Below are positions 1 through 13,019 of a DNA stretch of 64,000 bases, piece by piece (position 1 is the first letter of the stretch; each line of letters opens with the position of its first letter). The notes beneath the pieces are model-generated. The model worked only from the letters and a program-made list of their open reading frames with translations, searched no databases and had not been told where the DNA came from. The DNA is from Sclerodactyla briareus (Eukaryota; Echinodermata; Holothuroidea; Dendrochirotida; Sclerodactylidae). The stretch covers positions 248,001 to 312,000 of the forward strand of contig JAODTK010005667.1 of NCBI GenBank assembly GCA_026419785.1. Direction: 5' to 3'. A program made the translations under genes and the position numbers.

Positions 1-1144
1 ACCTGTATGATCCCCAATGTCATCTTTTCATCATACACACGTTTTCCTGGAAGGGGACTCTGATTTGTCTGGTGGGCACGGCGTAATGAAGATAATATGC
101 TACGCCCCTGATGTCCATTGCTAATGCTAAATCCTGCCATGGGATGCGAACAGTTGCGCTAACTGGTTTTTCCTTTGACGATATAATGACCTCACTCTTC
201 TCACGTTAGAGAGAGTCAAGAGACGAGAGTCGAATACAAAAATGCTCACGGTGAATTCTTACATTCGTAGAGAAGGTACGGATCCAACACACGTCAAACA
301 GCAAAGTGTTATCACTGAGAAAAAGGCTACACTTTGACAGAGGGAAATAGATGCTTATTAGGATCAGTTATCACTGCTCGACATTTTGGTTGCACCCTAA
401 CATTACATCTTTTTAGCTTTCTTGAGTGGTTGCTAGTTATCACCAAACGATTTTTCTTTTCAAACCATTTTCATTATTTTCTTCACCAACTTCTAACTCG
501 GTCATATTCAAATGACTCTTATATTTGCAACAACATGGGTTCGAGATCTTTACTACACTAATGCGGGGAAGGTGGGTCGGCCCAGTCGCCGGAGCTCCGT
601 GCTACAATTAGCATAAGAATCCCAGGTAAGACCATTAAAGCTTTTTCTCGATTTCTATTTTTACGCTACCCTGTGTAAAAAGGGGTTAAGCATGGGATGT
701 GAATGTCAAAAAAAGAGGACGCCGCCTTTCAATACCTTAGATGCAATTTTCTCATGACATTTAACTCTAGTTAATGACAAATTGTTTTTTAGCTGCTGGG
801 AAGCAGCGCCTCTAAAGTCATTAATGTCCCTCAGTCCGTTCGTTGGTTCGTCCATTCTGTTAGCACGTTCATTCATACTTCTAAACCGTAAATGCGATCA
901 GGCTCAAAGTGGTAGGGTGCAGCTCGCAACTGGTCAGGGCGAGTGCGGCCATTTTCTTAGCGAACCTGTGATTAGGATGTTAGTTTAAATCCCAGTAAGT
1001 CACGCCTAATAGTTACCACGGTCATTCTCATAGAGCCTTGTTTACAACCAGCAGTCTAGACCAGTCCAGAAGGGCATTCATCAGTCAACAAACCCCGCTC
1101 CAGGTCTGGCCATTTGGTTGGACCTAGAATTGGGTCTCTTGGGT
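1..1144. other. Non-coding stretch, nothing identified
   Basis: No open frame with protein-like composition, no splice-flanked exon and no recognisable repeat was seen here on either strand. The short frames present read as chance. Confidence 0.5.
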
Positions 1145-1575
1145 TTTTTATTTCACAAGAAATACATCGTTCACATTCTCGGGAGATGAGGGAGAAGGTG
1201 ATTCGTCTGTCAACACGTCACGCTCCAGTTTCTAGGCCATTGGTGACGTAGATTGTGTGTCAATGAATATACATGTGTCCGCATTCATCTGGAGCATGAG
1301 GAGAAGGTGATTGTCTGTCGACACATCTAGCTTCAGTTTTATGTAATAGGGGTCCTAGTTTTGTGTGTCAATGAAATACATGTCAGATCCATTGAAGCTG
1401 AGGGAGAACGAGAAAGTGATTTTGCTTACACACACACAACATCCACTCCAGTTTCTAGGTATAGGTGACCTAGATTGTTGTGTCAATGAAATACCTGTCC
1501 GCATTCTCTGGAGTGCGGGCGAGGTGATTTGTCTTGCAACACATCACCGGATCCCGAAGTTTCTGTGGGCTTGAC
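1145..1575. repeat. Tandem repeat, about four diverged ~110-bp units
   Basis: The phrase CAATGAAATACATGT followed by TCCGCATTC recurs near 1154, 1260, 1370 and 1485, so the period is about 106-115 bp. Each unit also carries a GAGGGAGAAGGTGATT block and a CTCCAGTTTCTAGG block. The units differ by many substitutions and indels. Short open frames across it are a by-product of the repeat. Confidence 0.75.
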
Positions 1576-3446
1576 AAGGGTGACGCAGAAAGAAAGGTGT
1601 TCCACATTTGGGGTTTTAGTCCACAATGGTACAGTTGTTTCATGTGTTCAGTTGTTATCGTCAGGATTTCCCGTAATTGAGAATCCCAGCAGCAAGAGGA
1701 GAGAGTGAGTGGGAAGGTATGAGAGTGCTGAGTGCATGTTAGGGTAAACAAAAAAAGCGATCTTTACTAATCAGTTTGACCGCCGATCCTACACATAAGG
1801 AATCTTTGCCCGCAGAAACCAAGACGTTTACTTGTATTGCGCTGTTCATGAACTATCGAAAATAATACCGGTTCATGTATAGCGTTTATATACTGCCCGT
1901 ACAGCTACCGTATCCATGAAACAATATAACATTATGGTCATTAGGCACAGAAGGGTAACAGCGGCAGCGAGTTAGCATGGGAATCACGTGATCGTGTGAA
2001 ATTAACTTACTTTGTGTGTGGGTCTTGTACCACGCATTGACGGGCCAGTATGGACCCCAGTGCATGTCCATACCAATCTTTTCGGGCTCAGTGTGGGTAC
2101 CGTACCAGCTCTCAGGTTTCGGTTTCCTGAAAAAGTGCCCAAAGCGAGATTATTCCCGTACAGGTCGGGGGGGGGGGGGGATACAGCGCATCAATCCATC
2201 AGTGAGGTTTCCTCATATGCGCCCAATTATTAATTTTACTGTTCAAGCTGGAGGACGCTAACAGCAGTCCATGCTCTAGTTCGCGTAATAAATTCCTAGG
2301 GCCGCTAACCCCAGTTGGCGGCGCCACGGGGGGGGGGGGGGGGTATGGGTGCCCCCCACATTTTCACCCCCTCTTTCAGGGAAGTAACACTCCTCACCGC
2401 CTCCCCCCCTTCTGATTACTGCCCATTGATATCCCATCAACCCGAGCCAATGTAAATATTAAGCTCTCGGCCCTTCGCGTCTCCGTGACTTGTCCTTTTC
2501 CCTGCCCTGTTCCCTGCTTCATTCAATTGCCTGCAACAGGTGGACAATCAAGTGCAACTGCTACGAACGCGCCGTATCTGATGTTACCGCTGTTTTTGAG
2601 CCTCTCAACTACCCATCAACAAAGGGAACTACTCCCTAACTTCCGTTTTTTTTTCATTTTTAATAAAGGAAATGCAAACTTAGATCGCACGGAAAAGTTT
2701 GAAACGCGCAGTAATGACACATATTAATATAACGTACAAAAAAGTTGCGAACTTGGATACCCTCTTCATACTGCGACAATTGGTATCCAATATCCAAGGA
2801 TATAATATCCTGGTACCCTTTTTCATAGAACACAAGTCCACATTAGTTGAGATATATTGCAGAACAATGAGGCCTCATCTTAAATTCTGGATGTTACAAT
2901 CAGGATAGTGTGGCTCGGGAGTGCCGTTTCCAGCCATCTGGGCGAGTTTGTACAACCAAACATTTTTTGTGCGTCCACACCCACGCCATGGTGCGCTCGC
3001 TTAGATAGTCCTAGTCCTAAATTAACAACTTATACAACCGCCCCCGATTCACAAATCAATTTTCACGAAAACACGAAACAAAGTATATTTCTCCCCTTAT
3101 TTATTTTTATATATGATTCTAGTAGTATATAATTGTAGGGTAGTCATTTTTCTGTTTTAATCAAACTCTAATTGTTCCTATTGTTCATTGGTTTTGTTCT
3201 CGACTTTTCTCGACTGCTGATTGCCAATTGCAGTATCACATATGGATTCGCATTCATCATAATGTGTTGTTTATATTTGTCTTCGTGACCACTGCTACAG
3301 CCTCCCACTCAGCTCCTCCCTCCTGGGGTGGCGGTAAAATGCCTTATATGTGAACAATTTGGGTGGTGGGAAAGGGGGGCTGGTATGCAATGGTATTTGA
3401 CAAAAAGGATCATTTCTTGCCGAATTCCATTCTCTGCTTTAGGGGC
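1576..3446. other. Non-coding stretch with poly-G runs
   Basis: No gene is supported. It contains two long G runs (about 2168-2179 and 2326-2342). At 2983-3012 a fragment carries CTTAGATAGT next to a TGGTGCGCTC block, matching the near-terminal sequence of the hAT-like element at 40131-40207. It is probably a remnant of that family. Confidence 0.45.
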
Positions 3447-4166
3447 GTTTCATGCACGCGGGCGGGCTGGCGGGCTCTCAATCGCTCACCGTTATTTCAA
3501 TGGAGCCGTTGTTTCCATGCACGCGGGCGGCGGGCGGCGGCGTTGTTCTCGACTCTGTCATGTCGTCTATTTTTTTTCCGCCCGCCCGCGTGCACCTCAG
3601 TGCCCGCGTGTATTCGAATCGATTTCCCGGGATTTCGCTGCAATCTTACTGGCTTATAGCCCGATAGTGACCGAGTAGAGAGAACAAAGTTATGTTCAAA
3701 ATCAGCTCCAAGCAACACTCCTAACTGTGTCAACACTCGAATGAGATCTTATACAAATTCTCTCTGTCATTTTTAACGCGGACACCTATTTGAACCCACA
3801 TATTCGCATTTTAAATCATTGACGCGTCAAGTTTATGCTAATTAAATTTCAAAAACCTGTCAATGGAGTTTGAATTGTATTAATTAATTTCGTATTCTAG
3901 CGCGATCGTTGACATTTAGCACAATGGTTCGAAGAACCTAACACGGTTGTGTTAGGTTTAACATAGTCGGCCTATGCGTTCGCGGTGTTTGTAAAATAAA
4001 TAATAAAAATAATAATAATAATAATAAGAAAAAACTAATAAAATAATAACAAAAATAATAGTAGGCTTACACGGTTCTTATATAGCGAATATTAATATAC
4101 CCACTAAAGGTGAGAGGTGAGTGATTTCGAGAAGAAAGCCGCTCGCCCGACCGCGTGCATGGAAAG
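3447..4166 (+). mobile_element. GC-ended element, copy A (non-autonomous, no ORF)
   Basis: The left end has two GC modules (TTTCATGCACGCGGGCGGG at ~3447 and GTTTCCATGCACGCGGGCGG at ~3507). The right end has a complementary module, CGACCGCGTGCATGGAAA, at 4149-4166, so the ends are inverted. The ~600-bp AT-rich core includes GATCTTATAC, CTAATTAAA, an AACACCGGTGTT-like block, a (TAA)n tract at 3993-4062 and CGGTTCTTATATAGCG. It aligns by eye with copies B, D and F and, in reverse, with copy E. No coding capacity was seen. The inverted ends suggest a non-autonomous DNA transposon or foldback element, but the superfamily is not assigned. Confidence 0.7.
3993..4062. repeat. (TAA)n microsatellite inside GC-ended copy A
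   Basis: AATAATAATAAT with some A-rich interruptions. It sits at the same place in the element as the (TAA)n of copies B, D and F, so it is an intrinsic part of the family. It gives an unoccupied version of the site where a LINE entered copy D. Confidence 0.8.
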
Positions 4167-4218
4167 GGTCACTCGCGTTGTCCCGAGAGCCCGGTTAAAA
4201 GGGTCTTGCCACTCCGTA

Positions 4219-4298
4219 CCCATCCCATGGTGGCGCTCCGCTTAGATAGTCAGAGGAAAAAATCCCCCTCCCTTTCGAACCCTGGCGTCGCTCCTGGC
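4219..4298 (+). mobile_element. Fragment: right end of a hAT-like element
   Basis: TGGCGCTC, CTTAGATAGTC, a C-rich block and a terminal CGCTCCTGG occur in the same order as at the right end of the 37697-40207 element (TGGCGCTC, CTTAGATAGTC, C-run, GCCGCCCCTG). No matching left end was found upstream, so this is a truncated relative. It abuts the right side of GC-ended copy A. Confidence 0.45.
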
Positions 4299-7250
4299 TA
4301 CCACCCACAGAAAAAAAAACTTTCTTGAGCATTTACCGCGCTTCGAGTGGGCCCGCTGAAAACGCTTTTTCACTGATCGTATATTAGCGAAGCCCAGGAC
4401 CCAGTTGAGGGTGGAGGGGGGGGTGGGACGGGGAGACTGAGTACAACTGTGTTCCATCCTGCTGAAATCGCTGACTTCAGAATGTCCGCACACGCAAAAC
4501 GACCGTAGTAGCTCGGACTCGATGAACAGTGTACTGATAGCAGTCCAGGAGGCAGTTCTACGAGGGGGGGGGCGGGGGGGGGTAAGGGGGGACTACGGGA
4601 TGGGGGTACTACATCCCCCCTCCCCCTCGGCGCCAGCTGATGTTGCGATCTAGACAATCAACACACCCCTCTGATGCCGTCGATTCCAGCTCTTGCAACA
4701 TCATAGTTTGATGATATTTTCCGCGTGCTCAATGAGCTGTATACGGCTGGGGCATCTATAATGCCGTATGCGGTTCCAGTGCTGGGATGTGAAAATCACA
4801 TATCTTCATATTCAGAAGAGAAACACCTGTAATATAATGCGGAAAAGGTCATACAATGCAGCATCCTGCATATTGTCTTGTGCTTGGCTTTTTTTTAGGA
4901 AGATATTCCATAAAATTCTATCGTGGTGATACGCCTCCGTATACGCCATTGGTACACGTGCTTATTTTGCCTATTCCTGGTTGTTTGCCATCATTCATGA
5001 AAAGAAATTGCTCCTGTGGAACCAATATCTATCTTTGAAAACTAAATAAACATACTCCCACACTAGCTCCCGCTCAATTCACGACGTAAATTGGCGATTG
5101 TTCACATGCACATCCGGACCCGCATACGCATCATGGAATCCTAGTCTAACACCCCTTGGCTGAGGGACATGACGAAAGATACGTTGATATTTTCAGACTT
5201 GGTCTGGGGCATCTGCTGTACGGCCCTACTCACCTCTGTACTCCACAAAGTCCTTTTCTCCAGATGGCGGGTCGGCGGGCCAACCACCATAGGAGTTGCG
5301 TTTTGGCAGCAGCCATATGCTTCCGAAGAATAATAATACGGTAATCTGTTAGTAATTTGCAACTGTGAAATGCATTCAGTATTCTGGTGACTTCAAAATA
5401 TTGGGCATATTAATGAACACGTAAAAGAAACCTTAAGTCATAGAATATAACTCTCCTATGCTTAAAACGTTTTCCCCCCCCCCCCCCCCGTCCAATTCAG
5501 AAAGTGTGATGGCATACTATTCATATTGGTAATCACCAGGTACCGTATCACGATTATATGATAGTATAGGGATAAGTGGTTAGACGAAAAGTGCGGGGTG
5601 GGTACTTACCGGGCCATAGCCAATCTCCTTTTGGCAACTGTGACACCTCCACCCTCCCGTACTTGGTGGACATTGAATTGACGTCCTGAGTCTGGGCCGA
5701 TTGTATGGGTTCAGAATGTTGTTCGAACTCCCTGTCCTCCTCACAAACCCCACCAGTTATTTTCCGGACACAGAGGTCAGCTGGCGAGGCACCTGGTTCG
5801 AGAGATTGGAGGGCGAAATTCAGTGACGTATCATTAGATTACCTTGCATGGTACTGAGATGGGTGAGCAAAAACGGAGTTTCAAGCCTGGTGCACGGAGT
5901 CAGTTGGGGGCCTGGCATCCGCTAACCCAGAACGGAAAACCTCCGAACCCCCGTACAAACCCACTTCCCTCCTGACCCACTCCTTCCCCACCCCGACCAA
6001 CTTTCACCCACTCCTTCCCACTCTGACGAGCGCATCATCAATCTGGGGATTCCTTGATAGTCCCATCCTACCCATCCTAATGTCAGGGTCAATCAAAAAA
6101 CCTAAGGGGACAATGTTTATCGCCCTCATAGTAGGTTTCCATTGGGCAATGGAGATTGTAAACAATCCAAGCTCTTGCCAGTCATTTTCCTGCAATACAA
6201 TTCATGAACAGCTATAAAAAATCTACATCATTCTGCCGGAGAGGAGAAAAATTATGTTGTTAACATGAAGAAAATGACAAATAATGAATTGGTGCCCCTC
6301 CCCCTTTCCCCCCCTCCCCCCACCCCCCCCCTCCTCCCAAATAAATCCCGTACGTTCACCCGATTTCAGGGTTTAAAACGTGTGTTCTCAACCAATTGTA
6401 ACATTTGAGATCGTTTGGCTATTCCATGTAGGCTATTCAGGATATCTAATTACTGAACCCCTATCCGACCGGACATTATAGATACGGTACAGACTAATTG
6501 GGGCTATATTATTCATTTAATTGATTTATTTATTCATTTGTTTATTTATTTATTATTCATATTTAGGCCTGGCGAATGGCATACTCACTTAAACATTCAA
6601 GTTGAAATCCGAAACCTGCATGCAAAAAGCACTCGCCGGGGTGTTCGGAAATTCTGAATACGCATAAAGCTAATCATTGATCTGAGGAGAACGCATTTGA
6701 ACAAGGCCATTCTCATGAGGCTATATTCATCCTATACTCACATTGTGCTGATGTTGCACCAAAACCGACGAGGGTGCAGTTAGGCGTTGAAACTAAGCTG
6801 GAGAATCTCGAAGTGCCACGAGGCCAACATGGGGGATAGCGGAGGTGTCCATATGAAGGTGCGGCACGCGTTGACCCGTAACTGACTCTGTGGTTGCGCG
6901 CAAGTACGGACCATATGCAAGGAATACCATATGACCTTAAACTCTTACTGTCTTACCCCACAAGTTCAGGGTTCCAGAGGTCAGAAGGCTTTCTTCGTCA
7001 TTAGCTGCGGTCATGGGTCTGCATCAATGAAACGGAAAATATAGGGAAATAATTCAAATACCTGGAGGAGAAGGAGAAGAGAGAGACCAGGCGTCGGATG
7101 ATTAGGAACAGTGAATATGTCATTATGACAAGTCCGTTTGAGGAATTTGAGGCATTTCCCCACTTTCACAGGAAAAGGAAATGCAGTAGTGTAGGTATGT
7201 GCACGTGTTGAGATCGTGGAGCTATAATATTAACAGGAGAGGCAATGGCA
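4299..7250. other. Non-coding stretch, homopolymer-rich
   Basis: No gene is supported. There are G-rich tracts near 4410-4430 and 4563-4590, a pure C run at about 5473-5490, a C-rich stretch at 6297-6340 and an ATTTATT-rich stretch near 6515-6560. Frames of up to 95 codons here are low-complexity Pro-rich or Gly-rich readings of these tracts. Confidence 0.5.
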
Positions 7251-7262
7251 GATGCATGATGT

Positions 7263-7560
7263 AATAGTAGCAGTGGCATACCCCGGGGAGGGAGGGGGGG
7301 GGGGTGTGGAGGGGGTGGGGTTGGGGTTCAGAACCCCCATTGACCAAGTGCTCAATATTTTTAAACAAAAAGAACTGATGTTTTTGCAGGTCAGTGAGAG
7401 GTTTTGCAGCTGTATTAGCAAATATATGCAGCAGTATGGTCTAGGGGCCCATAAAGTGTACTTATTTGCGATGGGAGGGTGAGGCATTTATGAGGGCGCA
7501 ATTTCCCTTGGGTTCCCCACGAGCAAATCTCTCGGTAAGGCCTCTGACTATTCAAAGAAA
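7263..7560. repeat. Dispersed repeat, copy 1
   Basis: It begins with CAGTGGCATACCCCGGGG and a long G-rich run. It ends with a block reading TTATGAGGGCGCAATTTCCC, then TTGGG, then CAAATCTCTC. The end block recurs at 45755-45840, and the beginning is comparable to CAGTGCATAGGCAGGAGGGG at 45629. The two loci are probably members of one transposon family; target duplications were not found. Confidence 0.5.
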
Positions 7561-7697
7561 AGGATGGCCCCGTGCGACAGGACAAGCAACTGCATTGGGG
7601 TGTCTCTAAGAGGATAATGTGTAACCAGGAATGTTAAAACACTATCTGTAATGGGACTCCTGAGCGTGTTATCATAAACATGAATCCTATGATTAGT

Positions 7698-7765
7698 ATA
7701 AGTAAGTAAGTAAGCTAAGTAAGAAGTAAGTAAGTCAGTAAGTAAGTTAAGTAAGTAAGTAGTCA
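7698..7765. repeat. (AAGT)n microsatellite
   Basis: Imperfect repeats of AAGT/TAAG with single-base slips. The 77-codon minus frame over it (a Leu/Thr/Tyr-rich peptide) is a repeat artefact. Confidence 0.85.
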
Positions 7766-7780
7766 AATTTTTGATATTCA

Positions 7781-10700
7781 TATAGAAGATAATAACAAAC
7801 TGCGACTAGCATTCAGCAGTTTGGTACTTCGCAGCAACTAGGAATGTTCAAGGCGCGTAGCCAGCCTTCGGAGTAACTCCCTTTGGAAGCGTTCAAAACA
7901 GCAGGCTTCCTCGTAAATCCCCATATTTACATCACTGCATTAAGGCCAACTTAGTTCGCGATATTCATTTATTCCCAACTTTATTGGATTTTTTCACTAG
8001 TATCTTTTCAATCCCCCCCCCCCCTCCACCTTCCCTCCTCTCATTCCCCGCTGTTGAGGCATCAAATTCCGATTTGCCCTATCGATATTGCCCGCTAGAG
8101 ACTCCCCTTCCTTCCTTCCCCACTGGAACGCACTGAGTAGGAATGGCTAAAACCGTGAATGAAACGTTCAATTGTTCATACTTGTAAGATGTAGTGTCTG
8201 CATGGCTATTATATAGTCGAAAGAAGGTGATCCGATCGGACTTCACAATCAAGTAGTATACATTTGGGTAATAAAATCATAGCAGAAAATTTCTCGATAT
8301 ATCTATTCAAGCAGTTAAGCTGACCTCCCACCACCTTAGCTTATTATTACCTTCACGTACCGGTACTACCTTCAATATAGGAGAATTCAAGGAACCCAGG
8401 ATATAGTAAGCGTCTCTATATCATTCACTGTGTGTGGGAAGTTCCAAGAGTTAAAGGACAACTGCCAGATGAATTATGAAGAGGCTATTCTATGAGTATA
8501 TTAGATGGAGAAAAACTGATGCGTCAGTCCAAACCCGACGTTCATACGACTTTCCGTTACGGAGTTACAGTCCTTTGAAGTTTGTGCATGTGCATATTGC
8601 GCAAGATCGAAATGCATCCCATCACTGCCTAATAAATTGATGTCATACTGCACAAAAACCCTGAAACAAATTTGTTTTCTCTTGAAATTCACACATTATT
8701 TTCACTTCGAAAAGCATTTATTCTATGGAAGAGGATTGCTGTAGTGGGTTGGTGTTGATTGCTAAATGGTTGACTTATTCAACAAATGAAACGATGAAAT
8801 ACTTTTTGGGGGACTAACTCCCGGGTTTTCCAAGTGTGAGGCCATGAGTTATTGCACGATTGGGATTCCCCATTTTTTTCTGCATGATGGACCAAACTTT
8901 GAAGGCAATAACTCCAGATAGGAACATCGTCTTGGAATGGGGTTTGGACCTATAGATACCGTTTTCCATTCTCCATAAGATGACACTGCGGTATCCAAAC
9001 ATGCGTGTCCTTCAAAGGTTGGTTGACAATCCTAGAAATTAGAATCAGGATATAATCCATACACTTTCATCGATGTGGCGCCAGCGTTGAACTCACCGGT
9101 TTTTGATGTACAGCACGTTGTCTCTGACGTAACTGTTGCTGCGGTTATTTGTGTAGTATTGGAATTCCCAGTTCTGTTGACAATAAAACGAAGGAAAGGG
9201 AACGTAAAGGTAAAAAGCTGGCCCAGGAGAACCCCCAGAATTGGAGTTGGGAGGGAATCGATCTCCCTTCGCGTAGCATTGGCTAATAGCGAAAGAGAAA
9301 CTAAGTTTGTGGTGCATTGGTCTTTATGGCAATGCGTCGCATACGGTAGTGGCGCCCGGTGTGTTACCGTGTTTCCGCTGACTGGGGTCTCGCTTCCCGA
9401 CCAGGGACAGAGAGGCTTATTCTCTCGTATCGACTTTTTCCTTCGCCTCGGTTTGTGGTAAGGACGAAGAAGGATCAGATGGGTAGACGGGAAACTACAA
9501 ACTAAGGAAGCAATTTTCAACAAATTTCACATTTTAGAATGTGGAAAACCATTAGAAGAGCTCTCGGACACCCATCCCCCCCACCCCCGACAAGATTGAA
9601 TAATTTCACCGACCAGGGAAGAGGAAGCTACATCCGACGGGAATCCAGCACTGAGAATTACAGCCTTTATTCGTGAGTATGACGGGTCAAACAACGTTTT
9701 ACCCCACACCTCGTTCTTTTACGAGAGGCTACTACCCAATTAACGCATCTGAATTCATTGACATTATTATCGGGAGAAAAAAAAAAGATAGCGCTGGTGG
9801 CTTCGACCATTTTTCGATTTGAAAAAAGTGAGGTCTCCATGGGTTGAGGGAAACTCGGGGATAAAATTAACAAGAAATTGTTTAGTTTTTAAAACATCAG
9901 TCCTAGAGTTGTATAGAGTATTCCCCCTCGACCAGCCTCTGTCTGATTTTCAATTCATTTTCACTATACATCTCCTGCTCAATATCACGCAAACCTGTAA
10001 AAAATCATATACATATGCCTCACTCAGTGTATATATGAAGAGAAATTGACCATCATCTTAGAAATGGTCTGTATAACTCAACAAACGACGAAGAAGCCCT
10101 AACGTTCTTGTCTTCCGGATCATAATGGGTCTGATCTCACAACGCTGTATATTCCATGACTACCCCGAGAGCCCGAGTAGGACTATTGACAATACCATGA
10201 ACCCTGACCAATCTACGGAGCGCCCCACAATGAATGCAGCCCTTTACAGAAGAATACACAACGTTTGCCACGACAAACAGAGTCCAATCCCCGTGGCGAC
10301 TTCCGAGTTTATAGAAACAATTGTTGTTCTTGACCTGTCCATACTTTCAAAGGAATTTTGGCTTCGCTGATGTTACGACGTGGGAGAGGGATCTAGAGGA
10401 GTTTAATGCTCCCTCGCTCATATGCGAGAAGTCATCGATTGACCTCATTTTGGCGCATTAACTCTTGTGGGGGGGGGGGGAGTGTTCATACGACCCACCC
10501 CCTCCTCCTTTCCCACATCCTTCCATACATTCGCGTAAGGTCACGAAGATTTGAAGGGATTTATAGACCCCACTGTTTGCCAAGAGAGCGACCTTCTCTT
10601 CAATTCGATACTTACTCCGCCACCTCCAGCTGTAATTTCGTGTTCCCAGGTGTCCAGGTCGAAGGTATCAAAGGTGTTCCTCAAAGATAAACTTACCCTG

Positions 10701-11230
10701 AATGAGAGAGGCAAATGACAGGAACGGGTTTAGATGTAGACAGTGAGCTACAGACAGCCATATCCCGACACAAGAAGCCTGAAGTTCATATAAAAGCAAC
10801 GCAATCACGGTCGCGAGTTCTTATCATGATGAAATTCCAACTGATGATAAGAGGATGTCATCAGTCAACTGCATGTGTACGAGAACTCCCAAAATTACCC
10901 CTCCCCCAGTGATTCTAGGAATACTAACCTTAACCCAGTACAATGGAAACATCCACAAATGGGGCGAATTGGCTCGGTTTGACGGATTGAATGAAGACTG
11001 CAACTGTGACTAGGAGCGTAACCCACTGTGATTTGTTGGGGTGGGGGATTACTTGGGACAGATCTTTGAATTATGTCACAGTCAGTACCGGCGATAACCA
11101 TCCGCGGTTTTGCCCTGCGAAATATCTAAGATCGGCAAAAGGATCAATCTCTTCTAGTGAAGAAAGTCTCACATGAGAGAATTGGGGACCAAGCTTTTTC
11201 TGTTACCGCCCCACATGAGGTGTGAAATAA
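7781..11230. other. Non-coding stretch, no supported gene
   Basis: The longest frame (163 codons, minus strand, 9032-9523) has overlapping open frames on the other strand, no family signature and no clear splice sites, so it is not called. A C run occurs near 8012-8022, a G run near 10470-10480 and a C-rich block near 9577-9590. Confidence 0.4.
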
Positions 11231-11234
11231 TAGT

Positions 11235-11412
11235 CCACAGCACATTAGGGATTCCTTATCTTTGCAGATCTTTCAGTCTTTCGCCTCTTTTTAAAAACCC
11301 ATATTGTTTGTGAGTTAATTTCACTAGCACGTTGTTTTCTATCTTTGTAAAGCGCTTAGAAGCCTGTGATTAAGCGCTATATAAGCACCGGTCATTATTA
11401 TTATTATTAAAG
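11235..11412 (+). mobile_element. LINE 3' end (L2/CR1-like), truncated
   Basis: Around 11268-11310 the sequence reads as a decayed version of the C-terminal reverse-transcriptase ORF phrase LKTH. A 3' tail follows with GTAAAGCGCTTAGAAGCC, then TTAAGCGCTATATAAGCACC, ending in an (ATT)n tract at 11393-11408. This order (short ORF terminus, paired AAGCGCT boxes, TATATAA, trinucleotide tail) is typical of L2/CR1-type LINE tails in invertebrates. Only the last ~180 bp remain. Confidence 0.55.
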
Positions 11413-12845
11413 ATGGTTGTCGTCAATTTAAAGAATAATCTTGTAACAAATACTGCACCCAGGCAATTTAGATAAATCGAAACCAATGGTATATTTCACG
11501 CATTTTTCCGTCCAAAGAAAATTGATATAATAATATTGAAAGTAGTGATTCCGATATACCGAGTGTGCTGCAAATAACGATATTTGGCGTGACGTCTATG
11601 CAAAATTCGCCGGCGCTTGTTAGCTGGACGCTAGCAGACGACAATCCATCTGTAATTGTGTTTTGCAATGCGAAATCGGCAATGTCAATTTTTCGCGCCC
11701 TGTGAGTTAATTTCCTTGTCGGTAACTATATGGACGATCAAACTGGTTTTGGAATTTTTTGGGCATCCGTTACGTTAACTATGAACTGGAGGCTCATTTG
11801 CCCATTAGACGGGATAAGACGCTTGTACCGGTATATAACAAAAGACGTAGAACTTTCTTGTGGCGCCCATGAAAATAGACCAAAAGCATGGGGAGGGGGG
11901 GGGGGGGTGGAGAACCAGCCGGCCATGTCCTACATTGAGCTATTTAAAACACGATAACATCACACACATCTCACTCAAAAGAGAATGTGCCCGCAACACA
12001 ACTTTTGAGCTTATACTGAGATATAGTCGCGTTAAAGCGGGGCGCGGTAGGAATGAGAATTCGTGGAGAAGGGCATTTTCGAGAATGGAATTGGTAATTA
12101 CACGTACTGCTGTACACTATGATAAAATGAAAGGTCGTTAATTCCTAACAGCTCATATCGACGGTAAATTGATTTGATTTGTACGGGTTCAGGAAGCCCA
12201 TTGAGGCTCATCAAGGAACCTGGCCGTATTGATCGTGGATGAGCACCGGCGATAACTCGCCTTCTCTTTTCGACTAGTGCTCAGATGCTAACGAGACAGG
12301 GGTGTAACAATCCCAACAGGCTTCCGGACCGCGTTTTTCTACGTCCCCAACCGGAAGGACTATCAGTGAACTCCAGGACCCGACCACTTTCTTGGACCTA
12401 GAGGAGCGGAAGTTCAAGTCAATGTGACCGCTCACAGCCGACAGACGAGATTATTGCAAATATCGCGTAACAAACCCCAGTACCCCCAGACAAAATCCAC
12501 GTACCCAGCGGTTGTGGAAACTATGAAGTGAAGACCAAGACCTCGCCCATCTGCAGGACAGCCACTCCAGGGAAAATAGTTACGGTGCATGTGAAAGAAC
12601 CCGGACAATTTTGGTTATAAAGTGTCACTGATACAACTATACCATTCTTCGCCCCCTAATTGCATTATGAGGAGAATGAAAACTCTCCGTGCCAGGTGAT
12701 AGGGCAACGATACCACATTGTAATTGCACATACTCGTTACATTTTATTGCCTTTAATGCATGCCAACTCTTCGCATCTCTTTAGACCAATTATAGGATAT
12801 TCAAATAGTACTCGCGTGATTATACTGCACACATCTGGCCTCATC
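11413..12845. other. Non-coding stretch, nothing identified
   Basis: No supported gene or repeat, apart from a G run at about 11889-11906. Confidence 0.45.
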
Positions 12846-12904
12846 GGTTTTTGGGTGGGTGAAGGAGGGGTGGTGGTGTGGGCACTACGTACCTGCTCTC
12901 GGTG

Positions 12905-13018
12905 GAGGTCGAGTAGTGGTAGTCTTAGCTCCGTTGTAGTCGTAGCTCGCTCCGGTTGCAGTCGTAGCTGTGGTTGTAGTCGTAGCTGTGGTTTGTAGGT
13001 CGTGGTGGCTTCAGGTCG
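12905..13018. repeat. Short-period (~18-bp) GTAGTCGTAGCTGTGGTT minisatellite
   Basis: GTAGTCGTAGCTGTGGTT occurs twice in a row (about 12961-12996), flanked by diverged versions (GTAGTCGTAGCTCGCTCC and others). On the minus strand it could encode a Thr/Ala-rich mucin-like stretch, but no gene context supports that. Confidence 0.6.
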
Positions 13019-13019
13019 T

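Noticed and set aside
9032..9523. 163-codon minus frame
   Set aside because: Open frames overlap on both strands, no recognisable family and no exon boundaries; treated as chance.
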